Below are positions 10,989 to 24,132 of a stretch of 64,000 nucleotides of DNA, in pieces. The notes under the pieces are model-generated. The model saw nothing but the letters and a program-made list of their open reading frames with translations, had not been told where the DNA came from and ran no database searches. Positions within the stretch are counted from its first letter, which is position 1, and each line of letters begins with the position of its first letter. Source of the DNA: Dryas octopetala (lineage: Eukaryota; Streptophyta; Magnoliopsida; Rosales; Rosaceae); the NCBI GenBank assembly GCA_963921425.1, contig OY992835.1, positions 4,340,001-4,404,000 on the forward strand. Direction: 5' to 3'. A program made the translations under genes and the position numbers.

Positions 10989-13120
10989 ATGGTGCTAAAT
11001 ATCATTGAATTGGTTTCACTTATCAGTAGAATTAGTTTAGGTTATTTATTTTTCTTTCTAGTTTTTTTTTTCTTAGGTTTTAATAATGCTATTTTCTACT
11101 TTAATTCTTATTCTAACCAATTACTGTTTTTGAGAGTTTTTGGAAGGTTCAAAGAGTCCATGAAGGATGGCGAGTTTTCCAAGGCCGAGAGCAAGAAAGG
11201 GAAGAAGAGGACATTTGAGTAGACGATTGGCAACGTCGGGCTAAAGACGTACAAACTTAGCGCTGTTTGGGAGGCAACCCAAAGTTTTTGAAGAAATCAA
11301 AGGAGTGAGCCGAGAAGATCAAAGAGGCTGCGCCTATGCTTTGAGGATCATGGTGGCTGTGCATTCATTGAGCCATGCTTGCAATCCAAGTACACAATTT
11401 CTTTCATCTTTGCTTCATTGAACCAATTTTTAGTTTTTTGTATTTTTATTTCGTTGGATAATTGTTTTGATTCCCTTACTTTAATGAGCATGTTTGGTTA
11501 GTATTTCTTTCACATTGAGGACAATGTGTCATTTAAGTTTGGGGGGAAAGGCAATTTCTTTGTTTTTAGGTTTCTAGGTTTTTCTAAAAAAAAATAAAAA
11601 AATTTCTTTTTGTTTGTTTTCAACTAGGGTGTCAAAACCCACATCAAAATGCAATTCTCTAACATTAATTCCACCCTAATGATGGAATTGAATCCTTAGA
11701 ACCTGGTTGCAACATCACTTTTAAATAAAAACAAAGTTTTGAGTCTTTTTGTTTTAATTGTGTTTTTAGAGTCCCCAACAAGTTGATTGATTGTTTATGG
11801 ACATTGAGAAGCATGTTTAGTATTGTTGTATATGATATGTGTTCTTCTTTTTCTAATAGTGTTTCATAACTTATTTTGCAATTCTATGTGATTAGATCTT
11901 GTTTTCATAAGCTTGAGTTATGATTTGCATGATTTAGTGATTCATATACATTTTAGAGTAGACTTATATGACCTAAGTAAGCTTTTGTGCCTTGTCCTTC
12001 CTTTGTCGAGTGTTATACATCACTCCATTCTTTTCTTGTCATTTAAGTCGTTGTGTGATCTCATTATTCATTCTTTTGATCAAATGCTTGAAATACACAT
12101 GATTTGTATCAATGAACTAGAACTTCTCTCTTATTCTATGCAAAGCATGTTTATAATTACATGGAACCTAGGAAATGATTTTAGGCCCTGTTTGTTGTAT
12201 TTTTAACCTTTAGTTAACCCTTTACTTTTTAACCCTAGTTTAATCTTAAGTTTGGGGGAGTTACATACCTTGACCTAATTATTCTTTTATCTATGGTGTT
12301 GCATTGATTTGTGACTTTTGAGGTTGAAGAAAAATGTTTATGCATAGCTTGAAACAACAGAAATTGAAAAGTGCTATAAAAGTGTGATGCCGTACCCAAA
12401 AAAAAAAAAAAAAGTGAAGTGTATGGGACGGTTCCAAAAGAAAAAAAAAATTGAAATGTTCAAGCTATGTAGTGCAATTGTGCAAGGGATACCTCTAAGA
12501 GTTGTGCTGGTTGCAATTCCATAGATCTACCCCTTTGTTGTATACCCTTTTCATTGTTTATATCTCACCTAACCCAAGCTAACCCTTTTGAAAGTCTTAT
12601 TTGATCTCAGGAGAAATATGGTTCTTGATGTGGAGTGTAGATGAGAGAGGAGCATATGGTTATTGATTCTATTTCAAGTATTTGATATTCCTTTCATGAG
12701 ATCATGTTTCCTTTCAAATGTGCCTTTGTTTCATGCTATTATGTGAGCTATTTGTCTTTGATTACATAACCTCTCTCACATATACTTATGAGTGCACAAA
12801 TCAACACCCAATTCTTAAGTGCTTTATTGTTGAGAGTATGCCTTGGTGAGGATTGGAGTTGAATCTATTTTGTATATGTTAATCTATTTCTTGCTTGTCT
12901 AAACACTTGGGTTATAAAGAGAATGACCTATATGCACAATGGAGGAGTAAGGTATGTTATTTAAAGCATTATTAGAATTTGAAGAATGAATATTATATAT
13001 GTTTTGCTCTACTATGTTATTGTTGGTCATACTCATGATATCATTTGTTGGGAAAGTAAGTAGTTTGTTTTTGAGTCTTTGAGTCTTTTTCTTTATTTTG
13101 TTTGCTCGAGGACTAGCAAA

Positions 13121-13137
13121 GTCTAAGTTTGCGGGTG
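13121..13137 (+). other. Polypurine tract region of B
   Basis: GTCTAAGTTTGCGGGTG lies directly before the 3' LTR start. It corresponds to the AAGTTTGGGGGTG tract found before the 3' LTRs of C3, C4, I and G, and like them it follows the conserved CTCGAGGACTAGCAAA block. Confidence 0.7.
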
Positions 13138-15523
13138 TGATGAGTGTTCATTTTACGTTATTTTATGATACTAACTCCCTAACTTAGAGTGTTAGAACTC
13201 GATACTTTGGTGTCTGTTATCTTGTTTTTGTGTTTTTAGGTCTAATGAAGCAAAAATAGGAAATAGGAGCAAATGGAGCCGTTTTGGGACATTTCCTGGT
13301 CAAACTAGGAAACGAGCAGAAATCCTAGTCAAATGAGGATTCCTAGTCACAAGAGGAAACATCAAGCCCAGAACCATCATTGTCAAGCCAGAAATGAGAA
13401 ATCCTAATTGGAGTAGGAATTCCTGGTTGAACTAGGAAACCTAATCCTACTAGGAAAAGGAGTCCTGATGAGACTAGGAGTCACTAGGGGCAATATGGTC
13501 ATTATGAGAAGTTGAAATGGACAAGGAATCTTACGTCTACAAGGAATCCTAGTGGGACTAGGAACGGTTGGTCAAAGTCAACTCTATCAAGTCAAGGTTC
13601 CAGAAGCTTCTAGAAGGTGGTGGACATCCATGGAAATGAAGGACGAAATGGGAAGTTAAAGTCAATGGTCAAAGGTCAACTATGACATATCATCAAGTCA
13701 AATGGGCCATGGGCCTATGTGGAAGTCAATGGGAAGGTGGCAGCCCATGCATGCATGCGAATCCCATGCAAGCCCATGCGCCTAAACCTAGCAGCCCAAG
13801 TCCATCACGCCATGCAAGGTGGCAGCCCATGCACTGAAACCCTAGGGCCTATGTGCAACCCATTCAGCCCAAGTCATGTAGCCATGCGCAAGCTAGAAGG
13901 GAGGAAGCCCATCACGCTTACAAGGGTGTAGCAGCCCACATGTGTGTTTGGAAACCCTAGCCCAAGTCGACACACAAGGAGTCCTTATCTTGCAAGGAAG
14001 TCAAAACCCTGAAATCTGAACATCAAATTTCGACAGCAATTCTGTAATTCTCTAGAACGAATCAGGTAGCATGCCATATATGGTTGGAAAGATACGGATG
14101 TTATCTTCGTAGGGAATTTTACGGATTTCGATTCCGAGTTTTCTAGCTCAAGATATGGCCATTTTAGTGAAGGTAGCCCAGCAGTTCCGCGAGCTGAAAA
14201 GAAGTTACGCCCAAAAAGAGCCCAAATCAGCCCAAAGCCCACTTTTGGCCGAAAATTAGAAGTCTTAAGGAGCAAGAAATTCACTTAAGCCCATGTTCTT
14301 TTAAATGAAACCCTAGCCGCACCTTGTCTTCTCCTTGCCTCCTAAGGAATCCTCACCTCACCTTTATAAATATATCATATTCTCTAATTGTTTAGGGGTT
14401 CCCATATTTTTATATTTTCAGAATTCAAAGAGAGAGGGGGAGGCCGAATTTCAGAGGGAGAGAGTGAGAGGGTGGCGCCACTTGAGGGAGAATGAGAGAC
14501 CATGTGCCGCAGCCCTAGCTCACCTTTGCCGTGAGCCTCCTTGCTGCTATGTCTCTCCTCTTCTTCTCTCTTGTGCCGCTGCCACCCTCTTGTGATGTTC
14601 TTTGTTTTTCTTTTGATTCTCTTCTTTTTCTTTAGTTAATTAGTTTGTTCTTGCTTTCATTGTGGATTTAATTATTATAATGGAAGTTAGATATTTTATT
14701 TTCTTTATTATTATGTTTTGAGTTTTTTATTGCTTTGCTAAGTTAGATGATGAAACTTTAATTGTGAGTTATGCAATGGTGACACTTGTGATTTGATTTC
14801 ATGCATGTAGTAAATCCTTGATCTCTATTTAAATTGACTCTATTTGTTTTGCATCTTTGACTGATCATCTTAGGTTGCATGCATCTAGATTTATGTTGTG
14901 AAACTAAACAAGCTCGAAAGGATGATAGTTTCAGTAGGCAACAAGTGGGTATCCTAAGATAATATTTATGAGAAAAGGGATCATAGATGACATACAGTAC
15001 ATTAATTTGGAGCCATGCGCTATGTGTTTGTCACTCTCACAGATCGTAACGACTCTTGCATGGGTAACAGCTGCCTTAGCTTAGAACTAGGGAACATGCA
15101 AGTTAACTGGCTAAGGAAGGCCCAAGAAGCTCTTAGTTTATGCACAGTAAGGGGAGTAATTGCTAAAAGTGACTAGCCAAACCTTTTAGTAGACGAACTT
15201 TATTATATGCATTATCTTGAATTGCTTGGTTGTATTTCCATCAATTGGTGTGGATTCTGAATTCTTAGCATTGCAATTGTGTGTGTGTATGTATGTGGTG
15301 TGTGTGAGTTTAACAATCTACAAACCCCCCCTGCCGTGTGTGTGTGTTTGGTGATTCTAATTGGTAAGTTGAATTGGTTTGATGTGTATTTACCTATTCC
15401 TCGTGGGATCGACCTCGTACTTATACGCTATGCTTACATGAGCGATTCGTATACTTGCGAGCTACAACGTGGTATTCGTTTCTAAATTCCAAGTAAAACA
15501 AGTTGTACAAAAAAGGAGCAACA
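13138..15523 (+). repeat. 3' LTR of element B
   Basis: Pairs with 8581-10964 along its whole length and ends GGAGCAACA, followed by the target duplication ACAAA. A TATA motif is at 14365-14372 and a GT-rich run at about 15279-15310. Confidence 0.88.
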
Positions 15524-18500
15524 ACAAACTAAATTAATTTAGATAGAACAATGATAAAGAAACACGAGGGGTCAGAATTCACCACTAACATACTACTCAC
15601 CTTACTATGGATACTAACAATCAACATATAACCATGTCAACAAAGTTCGTCTACTAAAAGGTTTGGTTAGTTACTTTTAGCAATTACTCTCCTTACTGTG
15701 CATAACTAAGAGCTTCTTAGGCCTCCCTTAGCCAGTTAACTTACATGTTCCCTAAGCATACTTAAGGCAACTGTTATCCATGCAAGAGTCATACAATTTG
15801 TGAGAAGGACAAACATATAGAGCATAGACCCATCCGAAGTGTAACCTATGATCATCTATAATCCCTTTTCTCATGAATATTATCTTAGGATATCCATTTG
15901 TTGCCTATTGAAACTATCATCCTTTTGAGCTTGTTTAGTTCCACAACATAAATCTAGATACATGCAACCTAAAGTGATCAGTAAAAGATGCGAAGCAAAT
16001 AGAGTCACTTTGAACAGAGATCCAAGATTTGTTAACATATAAACAACTGAAAAATCAATAATCCATAGTAAAAGTAAATAGCATCACTAGGGCTTCATCC
16101 TAGCCCTAGCCAAATATTTAGCTAAACATAAATAAATCCACAAACAAATGTAACATAATTAAAACTAGGAAAAAAAAGAGGAAGAGAAGAGAGATCAAGC
16201 CACGGCAATGGGATGGAGATGGCTCTACCCTTGGACGGCGTGATGGGCTGCTGCTCAGCCTTGGGCTGCAAGGCTGCTCGGCAAGGTGGCAGCAAGGTGG
16301 TGGCGTGACTAGGTGGTGGTGTCTGCGGCAAGAGGAAGAGAGAGAGGCTTGGGTTTCTGAAATTTTACAGGTGAGAACCCTCTTTATGAGTTATAAAGAT
16401 GTATTTATAGAGGAGAGTGGGGTTGCAATTTCTATTTCTCTTCAATGTGGGATTCCTGAAACTTAACCTAATGGACCAAGGCCACATTCACTTAAGCCCA
16501 TTACACATCACCTATCAGCTCCATGCGCCAGCCACTAGCCACTCACTTAAGCCCATGCTACACCCTCCTTAGGGTATTGTGCCTAGCCCAAGCCCAATAG
16601 CTTGGCCGAAAATCAATCTTATCCATTTGTGCTTTGGCCCAATGTCTTCCAGAAACTTCTAAAACCTTTGACTTATTGACTTTGACTTTTGACCACTTCT
16701 TCTTGTCCACCTAGGAATCCTTATAAACATAGGATTTCTATCTTCACTTGGATTTCACAATTACCATTTTGCCCCTCATGACTCCTATCTTCATTAGGAC
16801 ATCATTTCCTACTTGGATTAGGTTTCCTATTTCAAATAGGATTTCCTGCTCCAACTATGATTTCTCATTTCTGGCTTCGGATCTTCATGATTTCTTCTTA
16901 TTCAAGCTTAATCTTTCCATGTGTAATCAGGAATCTTAGTTTGACTGAGATTCCGCTTTTCCTGGTGTGACCAGGATTTTGTTGTATGTTTTCCTAGAGC
17001 AATTATATTACACCTTTTTAACAACTCTAGGTTAACTCGCAAGTGCACGAATCGCGGAGTAGCAAAGCTTACAAATACGAAGTCGATCCCACAGGGAATT
17101 GTTCTAGTGTATGATTACTAACTCAATTAAATTCAATTAACTCAACTCTAACTCACATACGCAAATGAGGGTTTTGATTGGTTTTTGAAACTGGACTAAC
17201 CTAATAACAAAACTTTAAAATAACAAACGGAATGAATTTGGATAAAACAAGAATAAAGAAACACTAGGGGTTAGAATCCACCACTAGCATACCATTCACT
17301 TTACTATGGATATTAACAATCAAAGTATAAACATGTCAACAAAGTTCGTCTACTAAAAGATTTGGCTAGTTACTTTTAGCAATTACTCCCCTTACTGTGC
17401 ATAACTAAGAACTTCTTGGGCTTCCCTTAGCCAGTTAACTTGCATGTTGTTGTTGTTTTCCTAGAGCAATTATATTACACCTTTTTAACAACTCTAGGTT
17501 AACTCGCAAGTGCACGAATCGCAGAGTAGCAAAGCTTGCAAATACGAGGTCGATCCCTCAAGGAATTGTATCAATGTCACAATTACTAATTCAATTAAAT
17601 TCAATTAAATCTACACTAACTCACACACGCAATAGGGGGGGTTTGGATTGATTTAGAGAACTAAAACAAAACAATTATATGAAAAGCAACTAAAATAGCA
17701 ACAGACTTGATTTGAATGAAAACAATAATAAGTAAGTACTAGGGATCAGAATCCACCACAAGCATACCATTCACTTTACTATGGATATATGAACAATCAC
17801 AAAACATACATGTCAATAAAGTTTGTCTACCAAAAGGCTTTGGTTATTCCCCTTCTAGCAATCATTCTTCTTTTGCATAACTAAGAGCCTATTAAGCTTC
17901 CAAAGTTAGTTATCTACACATGTGTCCTAAGAGCTTTGTTAGGCATTCCCTAGGCGCATGTTAACCATGTGAGATTTATTAAGATTTGTAAGAACGACAG
18001 ACACATAGAGCATAGATCCAAATTAATGTACCCTATGTCATCTATGACCTCTTTTCTCATGAATATTTTCTTAGGATATTCACTTGTTACCAACTGAAAT
18101 TATCATCCTTTTGAGCTTATTTAATTTCATAACAAATTCTAGATGCATGCAACCTAAGGTGATCAATCAAAGATGCAAAACAAATAGATTCAAATATAGC
18201 AGAGATTCAAGATTTATCAACATGTAATATAAATAAAAATTCAACAATCCATAGCAAAAGTGAATAGCATAACTAGGGCTTCATCCTCGCCCTAGCTAGA
18301 TGTTTAGCTACACATAATTAAATTCACAATAAAATAAAACATCATTAAAACTAGGCAAATAAAAAGGAAGAGAAGAGAAGAGGTGGCAGCTTGGCTGCCC
18401 TTGGGCTCCACAGCAAGGCTGCAACAAGGTGGCAAGATGGCTGCTAGGTGGCTGCAACGGAACAAAGGAGCAGCAACGTGGCAGCAGTGGCGTGATGACT

Positions 18501-19706
18501 CAAAGTGGCAGCGACAAGGTGGCACAAGGTGGTGGCGTGGCTGCAAGGTCCTCCTCCTTCCCAAAGGCTTCGGCAAAAAATAAAAGAGAAGAGAAAGAGG
18601 TGGCTGCAGCAAGAAAAGAAAAGAGAAAGAGAGAGAGCTAGGGTAGGCGGCAAGAAAAGAGACAGAGAGGCTAGGGTTTCAGAACTTGCAAAAAGGACCC
18701 CTCTCTTTGTGTTATAAAGATGTATTTATAGAGTGAAGGGGGCTGAAGCTTTCCTCTCCTTTTCAATGTGGGATTGACACTTTCCTTGCACATCAAGACT
18801 TGTAATTTTCGGCCAAGCATGGGCCTTGGGCTGATTTGGGCTCTTTTTGGGCGTAACTTATTTTCAGCTCGCGAAACTACTGCGCTACCTTTACTAAAAT
18901 GGTCATATCTTGAGCTAGAAAACTCGGAATCGAAATCCGTAAAATTCCCTGCGAAGCTAACATCCGTAGCTTTCCAACCATATATGGCATGACATCTGAT
19001 TCGCTCTGTAGAAACACAGAATCACTGTCGAAATTTAGTGTTCATTTTCCAGGGTTTTGACTTCTTGTTCAATTAGGATTCCTTGTGATCTTTGACTGAA
19101 TCTTATGAGATTTCCCTTGAGCATGAAGGATTCCTTCCTTGGGCCTTGGATCAGCTGAGTGAGTGCGGCATAGGCTTGGGCTCTTGGACCTTGGAATGGC
19201 ACAACTTGGGCTTCCTCCAATTGGGCTTGCAATAGGCACATGGCCTTGGTCCTTTGGGCTAGGGTTATGCATATGGCCCATAGTGCATGAGCTGCATGTG
19301 TGGTTCATGTCATGTGATGATGTGGCACGGTTGACCATTGACTTTGACATTTGACCTTTGACTTTGACCAAAAGTCAACCTTAACCAAAAAGATTCCCCA
19401 AAAGATTCTGTCTGAGATTCTCCAAAGATTCCTTCCAGATTCCAGATCTTTCTAGAAGATTTCCTCAAGATTCTTTTTCCCATTTTTTTTCCACTTTTAC
19501 CATAATGCCCTTGATGTCTCCTAACATGGTTAGGACTCTTTTTCCAACAAGGATTAAGTTTCCTAGTTCATTCAGGATTTCATGCTCCAACTAGGACTTC
19601 TCATTTATGACTTCTGGCAATGGTGATTTCTTCTTCCCCAAGAATGACACTTCCTGATGTGATCAGGAATCCTTATTCGACTAGGATTGCACCTTTCCTG
19701 GTGTGA

Positions 19707-22286
19707 TGTTGTATGTTTTCCTAGAGCAAATTAAATAACCTTTTCTGAGCTCTAGGTTAACTCGCAAGTGCACGAATCGCAGAGTAGCAAAGCTTACAAA
19801 TACGAGGTCGATCCCACAGGGAATTGTACTAGTGTACGATTACTAACTTAATTAAATTCGATTAAATCAACTCTAACGCACACACGCAAATGGGGGGTTT
19901 TGATTGGTTTTTGAGACTAGACAAACTAACAGATAAATGACAAAACTTTAAAATAACAACTGAATGAATTTGGATAAAACAATACTAAAGAAACACTAGG
20001 GGTCAGAATCCACCACTAGCATACCATTCACTCTACTATGGATATTAACAATCAATATATAAACATGTCAACAAAGTTCGTCTACTAAAAGGTTTGGCTA
20101 GTTACTTTTAGCAATTACTCCCCTTACTGTGCATAAACTAAGAGCTTCTTGGGCCTTCCTTAACCAGTTAACTTGCATGTTCCCTAGTGCTAAGCTAAGG
20201 CAGCTGTTACCCATGCAAGAGTCATTACGATTTGTGAGAGTGACAAACACATAGCGCATAGCTCCAAATTAATGTACCCTATGTCCTCTATGATCCCTTT
20301 TCTCATGAATATTATCTTAGGATATCCACTTGTTGCCTATTGAAACTATCATCCTTTCGAGCTTATTTAGTTTCACAACAAATATCTAGATGCATGCAAC
20401 CTAAGGTGATCAGTCAAAGATGCGAAACAAATAGAGTCAATTTAAACAGAGATCCAAGATTTGTCAACATGTAAATAATTAAAATATCAATAATCCATAG
20501 TGAGAGTAAACAGCATCGCTAGGGCTTCATCCTAGCCCTAGCCCAATATTCAGCTACACATAATTAAAACCATAAATAAATAAAGCATAATTAAAACAAT
20601 TAAAATAAAAGAAAGGGAAGAAGAAATCAAGCCACGGATGACGAGGTGGAGGCGGCTCCACCCTTGGACGGTGTGGCTGCAAGGTGGCGTGATGGCTGCT
20701 GCTCGGCTTGGGCTCCACGGCAAGGCTGCTGGGGTGCTCGGCAAAGTGGTGGCAGCAAGAAGGTGGCGCGGCTAGGTGGTGGTGGCTGCAGCGTGACTTC
20801 CTCCTCCTTCTTCAGTTCAGCCCAAAAATAAAAGAACACAAAGATAGGTGGCTGTAGCAGAAAAATAAAAAGAAGAGAAGGAGGTGATGGGGGCTGCGGC
20901 AAGAGAAAAAGAAAGAGATGGTGGCTGCTAGGGTTTGCTTCAGAAAAATAAACGGAAGAGAGAGAAAGAACAAGGGGTGTGCGGCAAGAAAGAGGGAGGC
21001 TGCTAGGGTTTCTGAAAAATTAAAGAGAAGAGAGCCCTCTCCTTGAGTTATAGAGATGTATTTATAGAGGAGAGTGGGGCTGAGATTTCTCTTTCTCTTC
21101 AATGTGGGATAAGTGCATTCCTTGCCCACCAAGGCTTATAATTTTCGGCCAAGCATGGGCCTTGGGCTGATTTAGGCTCTTTTTAGGCGTAACTCCTTTT
21201 TCAGCTCGCGGAACTGCTGCGCTACCTCCACTAAAATGGCCATATCTTGAGCTAGAAAACTCGGAATCGAAATCCGTAAAATTCCCTGCGAAGCTAACAT
21301 CCGTATCTTTCCAACCATATATGGCATGCTGCCTGATTCATTCTGGAGAAGTACAGAATTGCTGTCGAAATTGGTGCTCTATTTTCCAGGGTTTTGACTT
21401 CTTTTTCAGCTAGGATTCCTTGGGAGGCAAGGACAAGAAAGTGCGGCAGCAGCTAGGGTTAGGAGATCATTGGGCTTGCGGCAAGGGCTTTGGCTTTGGC
21501 TTTGGGCTTAAGTGACACAAGCCAGCTCCCTAGGGTTTAGTGCATGCGCATGGCTGCTAGTCTTGGGCTGGCGCATTGGGCTTCCTCTTGGGCTGGCGCA
21601 TGCATGCATGCATGGCCCCTTCAGATTTCGGCATTGCATAGGCCCATGGCTCATTTGATTTGTTGACTTTGTCATAGTTGACCCTTGACCATTAACTTTG
21701 ACTTCCCATTTTGCCCCTCATCTCCATTTGAATTTGAATTCATTTCTTCCCTCCATTTATTTCCATGGATGTCCACCACCTTCTAGAAGCTTCAGGAACC
21801 TTGACTTTGTAGAGTTGACTTTGACCAACATTTCCTAGTGCAACTAGGATTTCTTGTAAATGAGGGATTCTTTATCCATTCCGACTTCCCGTATTGACCA
21901 TATTGCCCCTGGGGTCTTCTAGTGTCATTAGGACTCATTTCCCTAGTAGGGTTAGGTTTCCTAGTTCAACCAGGATTTCCTGTTTCAATCAGGATTTCTC
22001 ATTTCTGGCTCCGCAATGATGTTTCTTGACTTGATGCTCCCTAGTGTGACTAGGAATCCTCATTTGACTAGGATTTCTGCACTTTTCCTGGCTTGACCAG
22101 GATTTCACTCGTTTTCCTAGTTTGACTAGGAAACGTTTAAAAATGGTTCTTTTGGCTCCTTTTCTCTTCTTTGCTCATTTTATCCTATAAGAACAAAAAC
22201 AAACTAACAACACACAAAATATCGAGTTCTTGCACTCTGCGTTAGGGAGTTAGTATCATAAAGTAGTGTAAAATGAGCACTCAACA
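19707..22286 (-). repeat. 3' LTR of C4
   Basis: Plus-strand start TGTTGTATGTTTTCC, end GAGCACTCAACA. Contains, from left to right, the U5 block, the GA/CT-rich leader with overlapping non-genic open frames (20550-21132), a TATA motif on the minus strand near 21058-21068, and the palindrome-rich U3 (about 21840-22140). Confidence 0.9.
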
Positions 22287-22301
22287 CACCCCCAAACTTG
22301 G
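22287..22301 (-). other. Polypurine tract of C4
   Basis: CACCCCCAAACTTGG, on the minus strand CCAAGTTTGGGGGTG, abuts the LTR start TGTTGAG. The adjoining CTCGAGGACTAGC block is shared with B, C3, I and G. Confidence 0.85.
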
Positions 22302-24132
22302 ATTTTGCTAGTCCTCGAGCAAAAAGAACAAAGAAAAGACTCAAGACAGACTCAAAACATCCCAACACATGACTTCATAAGTACAGCCATAAATAGCATA
22401 GTCAAGCAAGATACATATAGAATTTATTCCTCAATCTCTAATAATGCTTCAATTAACATACCTTACTCCTCCATGAAATATATAGACCATCCTTGACACA
22501 AACTCAAGTGGTTAGACAAACAAGACTAAATCAGCATACACAAAATAGATTCAACTTCAATCTCACTAAGGCATACTCTCAACAATAAAACGCTCAGATA
22601 TTGGGTTAACACGTGCACTCAAGTATATGTGAGAGATGATATGATAAACAAATACAAAAAGCTCACATATTAATCATGAAAGAAAAGCACAAAGAAACAA
22701 AAACACTGATCTCAATAGAAGAAATTAAAATACTTGGAACAGAATCAATAACCATAAGCTTCCCTTTTATCTAGACTCCACATAATGAACCACATTTCTC
22801 CCAAGATCAAATAGGACTTTTATGTGGGTTGTAATGGAGGCTTAGGTTAGGATAAGGTATTGAACTGAAAGGGATAACCAAGGGCTACAGACTATGGATT
22901 TGCACAAAGAAAACAATAGAGGTATTCCTTGCATAATTTGCACTCATAGCTCAAATTCGAACACTTTCCTTCTTCAATCTTTTGAAATCGCCCCTTCCCT
23001 TTGATTTTTGATTCTTAATTTTTTTTTTTGAAAGGGAACGACAAACAATCTTAAACACAATTTCTTTTCCTTTTACATCGAGCTATGCATAGACATTTCT
23101 TTTCAACCTCACATTATCACCAACTCCATGCAAATTCATAGGTAAGGTAAACAGGTAGAGGAGTGAAACTCCCCCAAACTTAGGGTTTGGTATAGGGGTG
23201 AACAAAGAAAAGGTCATTAGGCTCAAAATGTTTGACTAGGGTTATAACATAGGGTAGGCTTTAGGCTATGGGTTAAAAACAAACAAGGCCTAATATCATC
23301 TCCTAAGATTTATGTAGTTATATCCATGCTTTGTATAGAATAAGAGAGAAGTTCTAGCTCTTTGATTCACAATTATATTCCAAGTTCTTAATCAGAATAG
23401 AGAATAATGAGATCACAACGACTTTATATGACAAGAAAATATTAGAGTAATGTTAACTCTCAAGAATTGAAGTGCAGGGCTCAAAAGCTCACTTAGGTCA
23501 TACAAGTCTACTCTATTAAGTATATGCATCTCTAAACATGCAAGTCATCACTTAAGCTCATGAAAACAAGGCCACAAGTCCATAGAGTTGTAAAGCATGT
23601 TACGAAACAATACTAGATAAAGAAGAATACATACTATATATACAAGCTAGACATGCTCAAAATAACCATATATAATGAAATCAATTAGTTGGGGACTCAA
23701 GACTTAAAACAAACAAAAACACTCAAAACACTGTTGCATGCTTCTAAAGATTCGAATCCATCACTCCGGTGAATGAAATTTTAAGAACAGATGCATTTTA
23801 ATGTGGGTTTGATACCCTTAATTTACAACAAAAGTAAAATTCTTTTTTTTTTTTTTACACACTAAAAACTAAAAATGCATTGCATTCCCCACCCCCAATG
23901 TTTAAATGAATGACAAATGTAATGCACAATGTAATGAAAAGAGGAAGGGAAAAACATCAAATAAAACAAAACTAATGAACGGAGGAAAGAGAGGGTGAAA
24001 ACGTACCTTGGCTGATGTGAAAATGGCTTGCCCACGCATATGTACCAAATCACCTCCTCGTCGTCATCCATCCCTTGGGTTGCCTCCCAAGAAGCGCTAA
24101 GTTTCTCGTCTTCAGCCAGACCTAGTCTTGTA
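22302..24132 (-). other. Non-coding 3' portion of C4 between integrase and PPT
   Basis: About 1.8 kb with no domain-bearing open frame. It contains an internal AAGTTTGGGGG tract (minus, 23168-23183) and, just after the integrase stop, the conserved block 24076-24123 with the hairpin TTGGGAGGCAACCC. Poly-A or poly-T runs are at 23019-23028 and 23845-23856. The same arrangement is seen in C3, G and B, so it is a family feature rather than random debris. Confidence 0.75.

Larger units (their letters stand above)
10965..13137 (+). other. Internal region of B, non-coding
   Basis: Starts with the PBS and ends with the PPT. No open frame shows gag, protease, RT or integrase motifs. What can be seen are sequence blocks shared with the non-coding 3' portions of C3, C4 and G. 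These are the hairpin TTTGGGAGGCAACCCAAA at 11266-11283, the inverted repeat ACATTGAGGACAATGT at 11512-11527, and AAGTTTGGGGG tracts near 11535-11546 and 12248-12258. Two poly-A runs lie near 12400 and 12440. The region resembles the leader joined directly to the post-pol part of a coding relative. Confidence 0.75.
8581..15523 (+). mobile_element. B: complete-looking non-coding LTR element (LARD type), related to Athila-like elements
   Basis: Two LTRs of about 2.38 kb (8581-10964 and 13138-15523) flank a 2.17-kb internal region. TSD ACAAA is readable at 8576-8580 and 15524-15528. PBS and PPT are both present, so the replication signals look whole, but no gag or pol domain is visible in the internal region. 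It is therefore a large retrotransposon derivative that must have used proteins from coding relatives. By eye about 40 differences separate the LTRs (near 1.7 percent), suggesting insertion within roughly the last million years under usual plant rates. It sits inside C1. Confidence 0.88.

Noticed and set aside
20550-21132. Open frames rich in Ala/Pro/Ser/Trp on both strands in the C4 LTR, repeated at 30442-30947, 18304-18717, 40259-40672, 46905-47277, 48330-48675 and 60812-61108
   Set aside because: They recur in every related LTR in both strands, have no domain or codon signature, and follow from a GC-rich leader segment full of GCAGCC/GGTGGC repeats.
22302-24132. Envelope-like third gene of Athila elements
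   Set aside because: Athila elements can carry one here, but no open frame above about 95 codons with membrane or signal features is present in C4, C3 or G.
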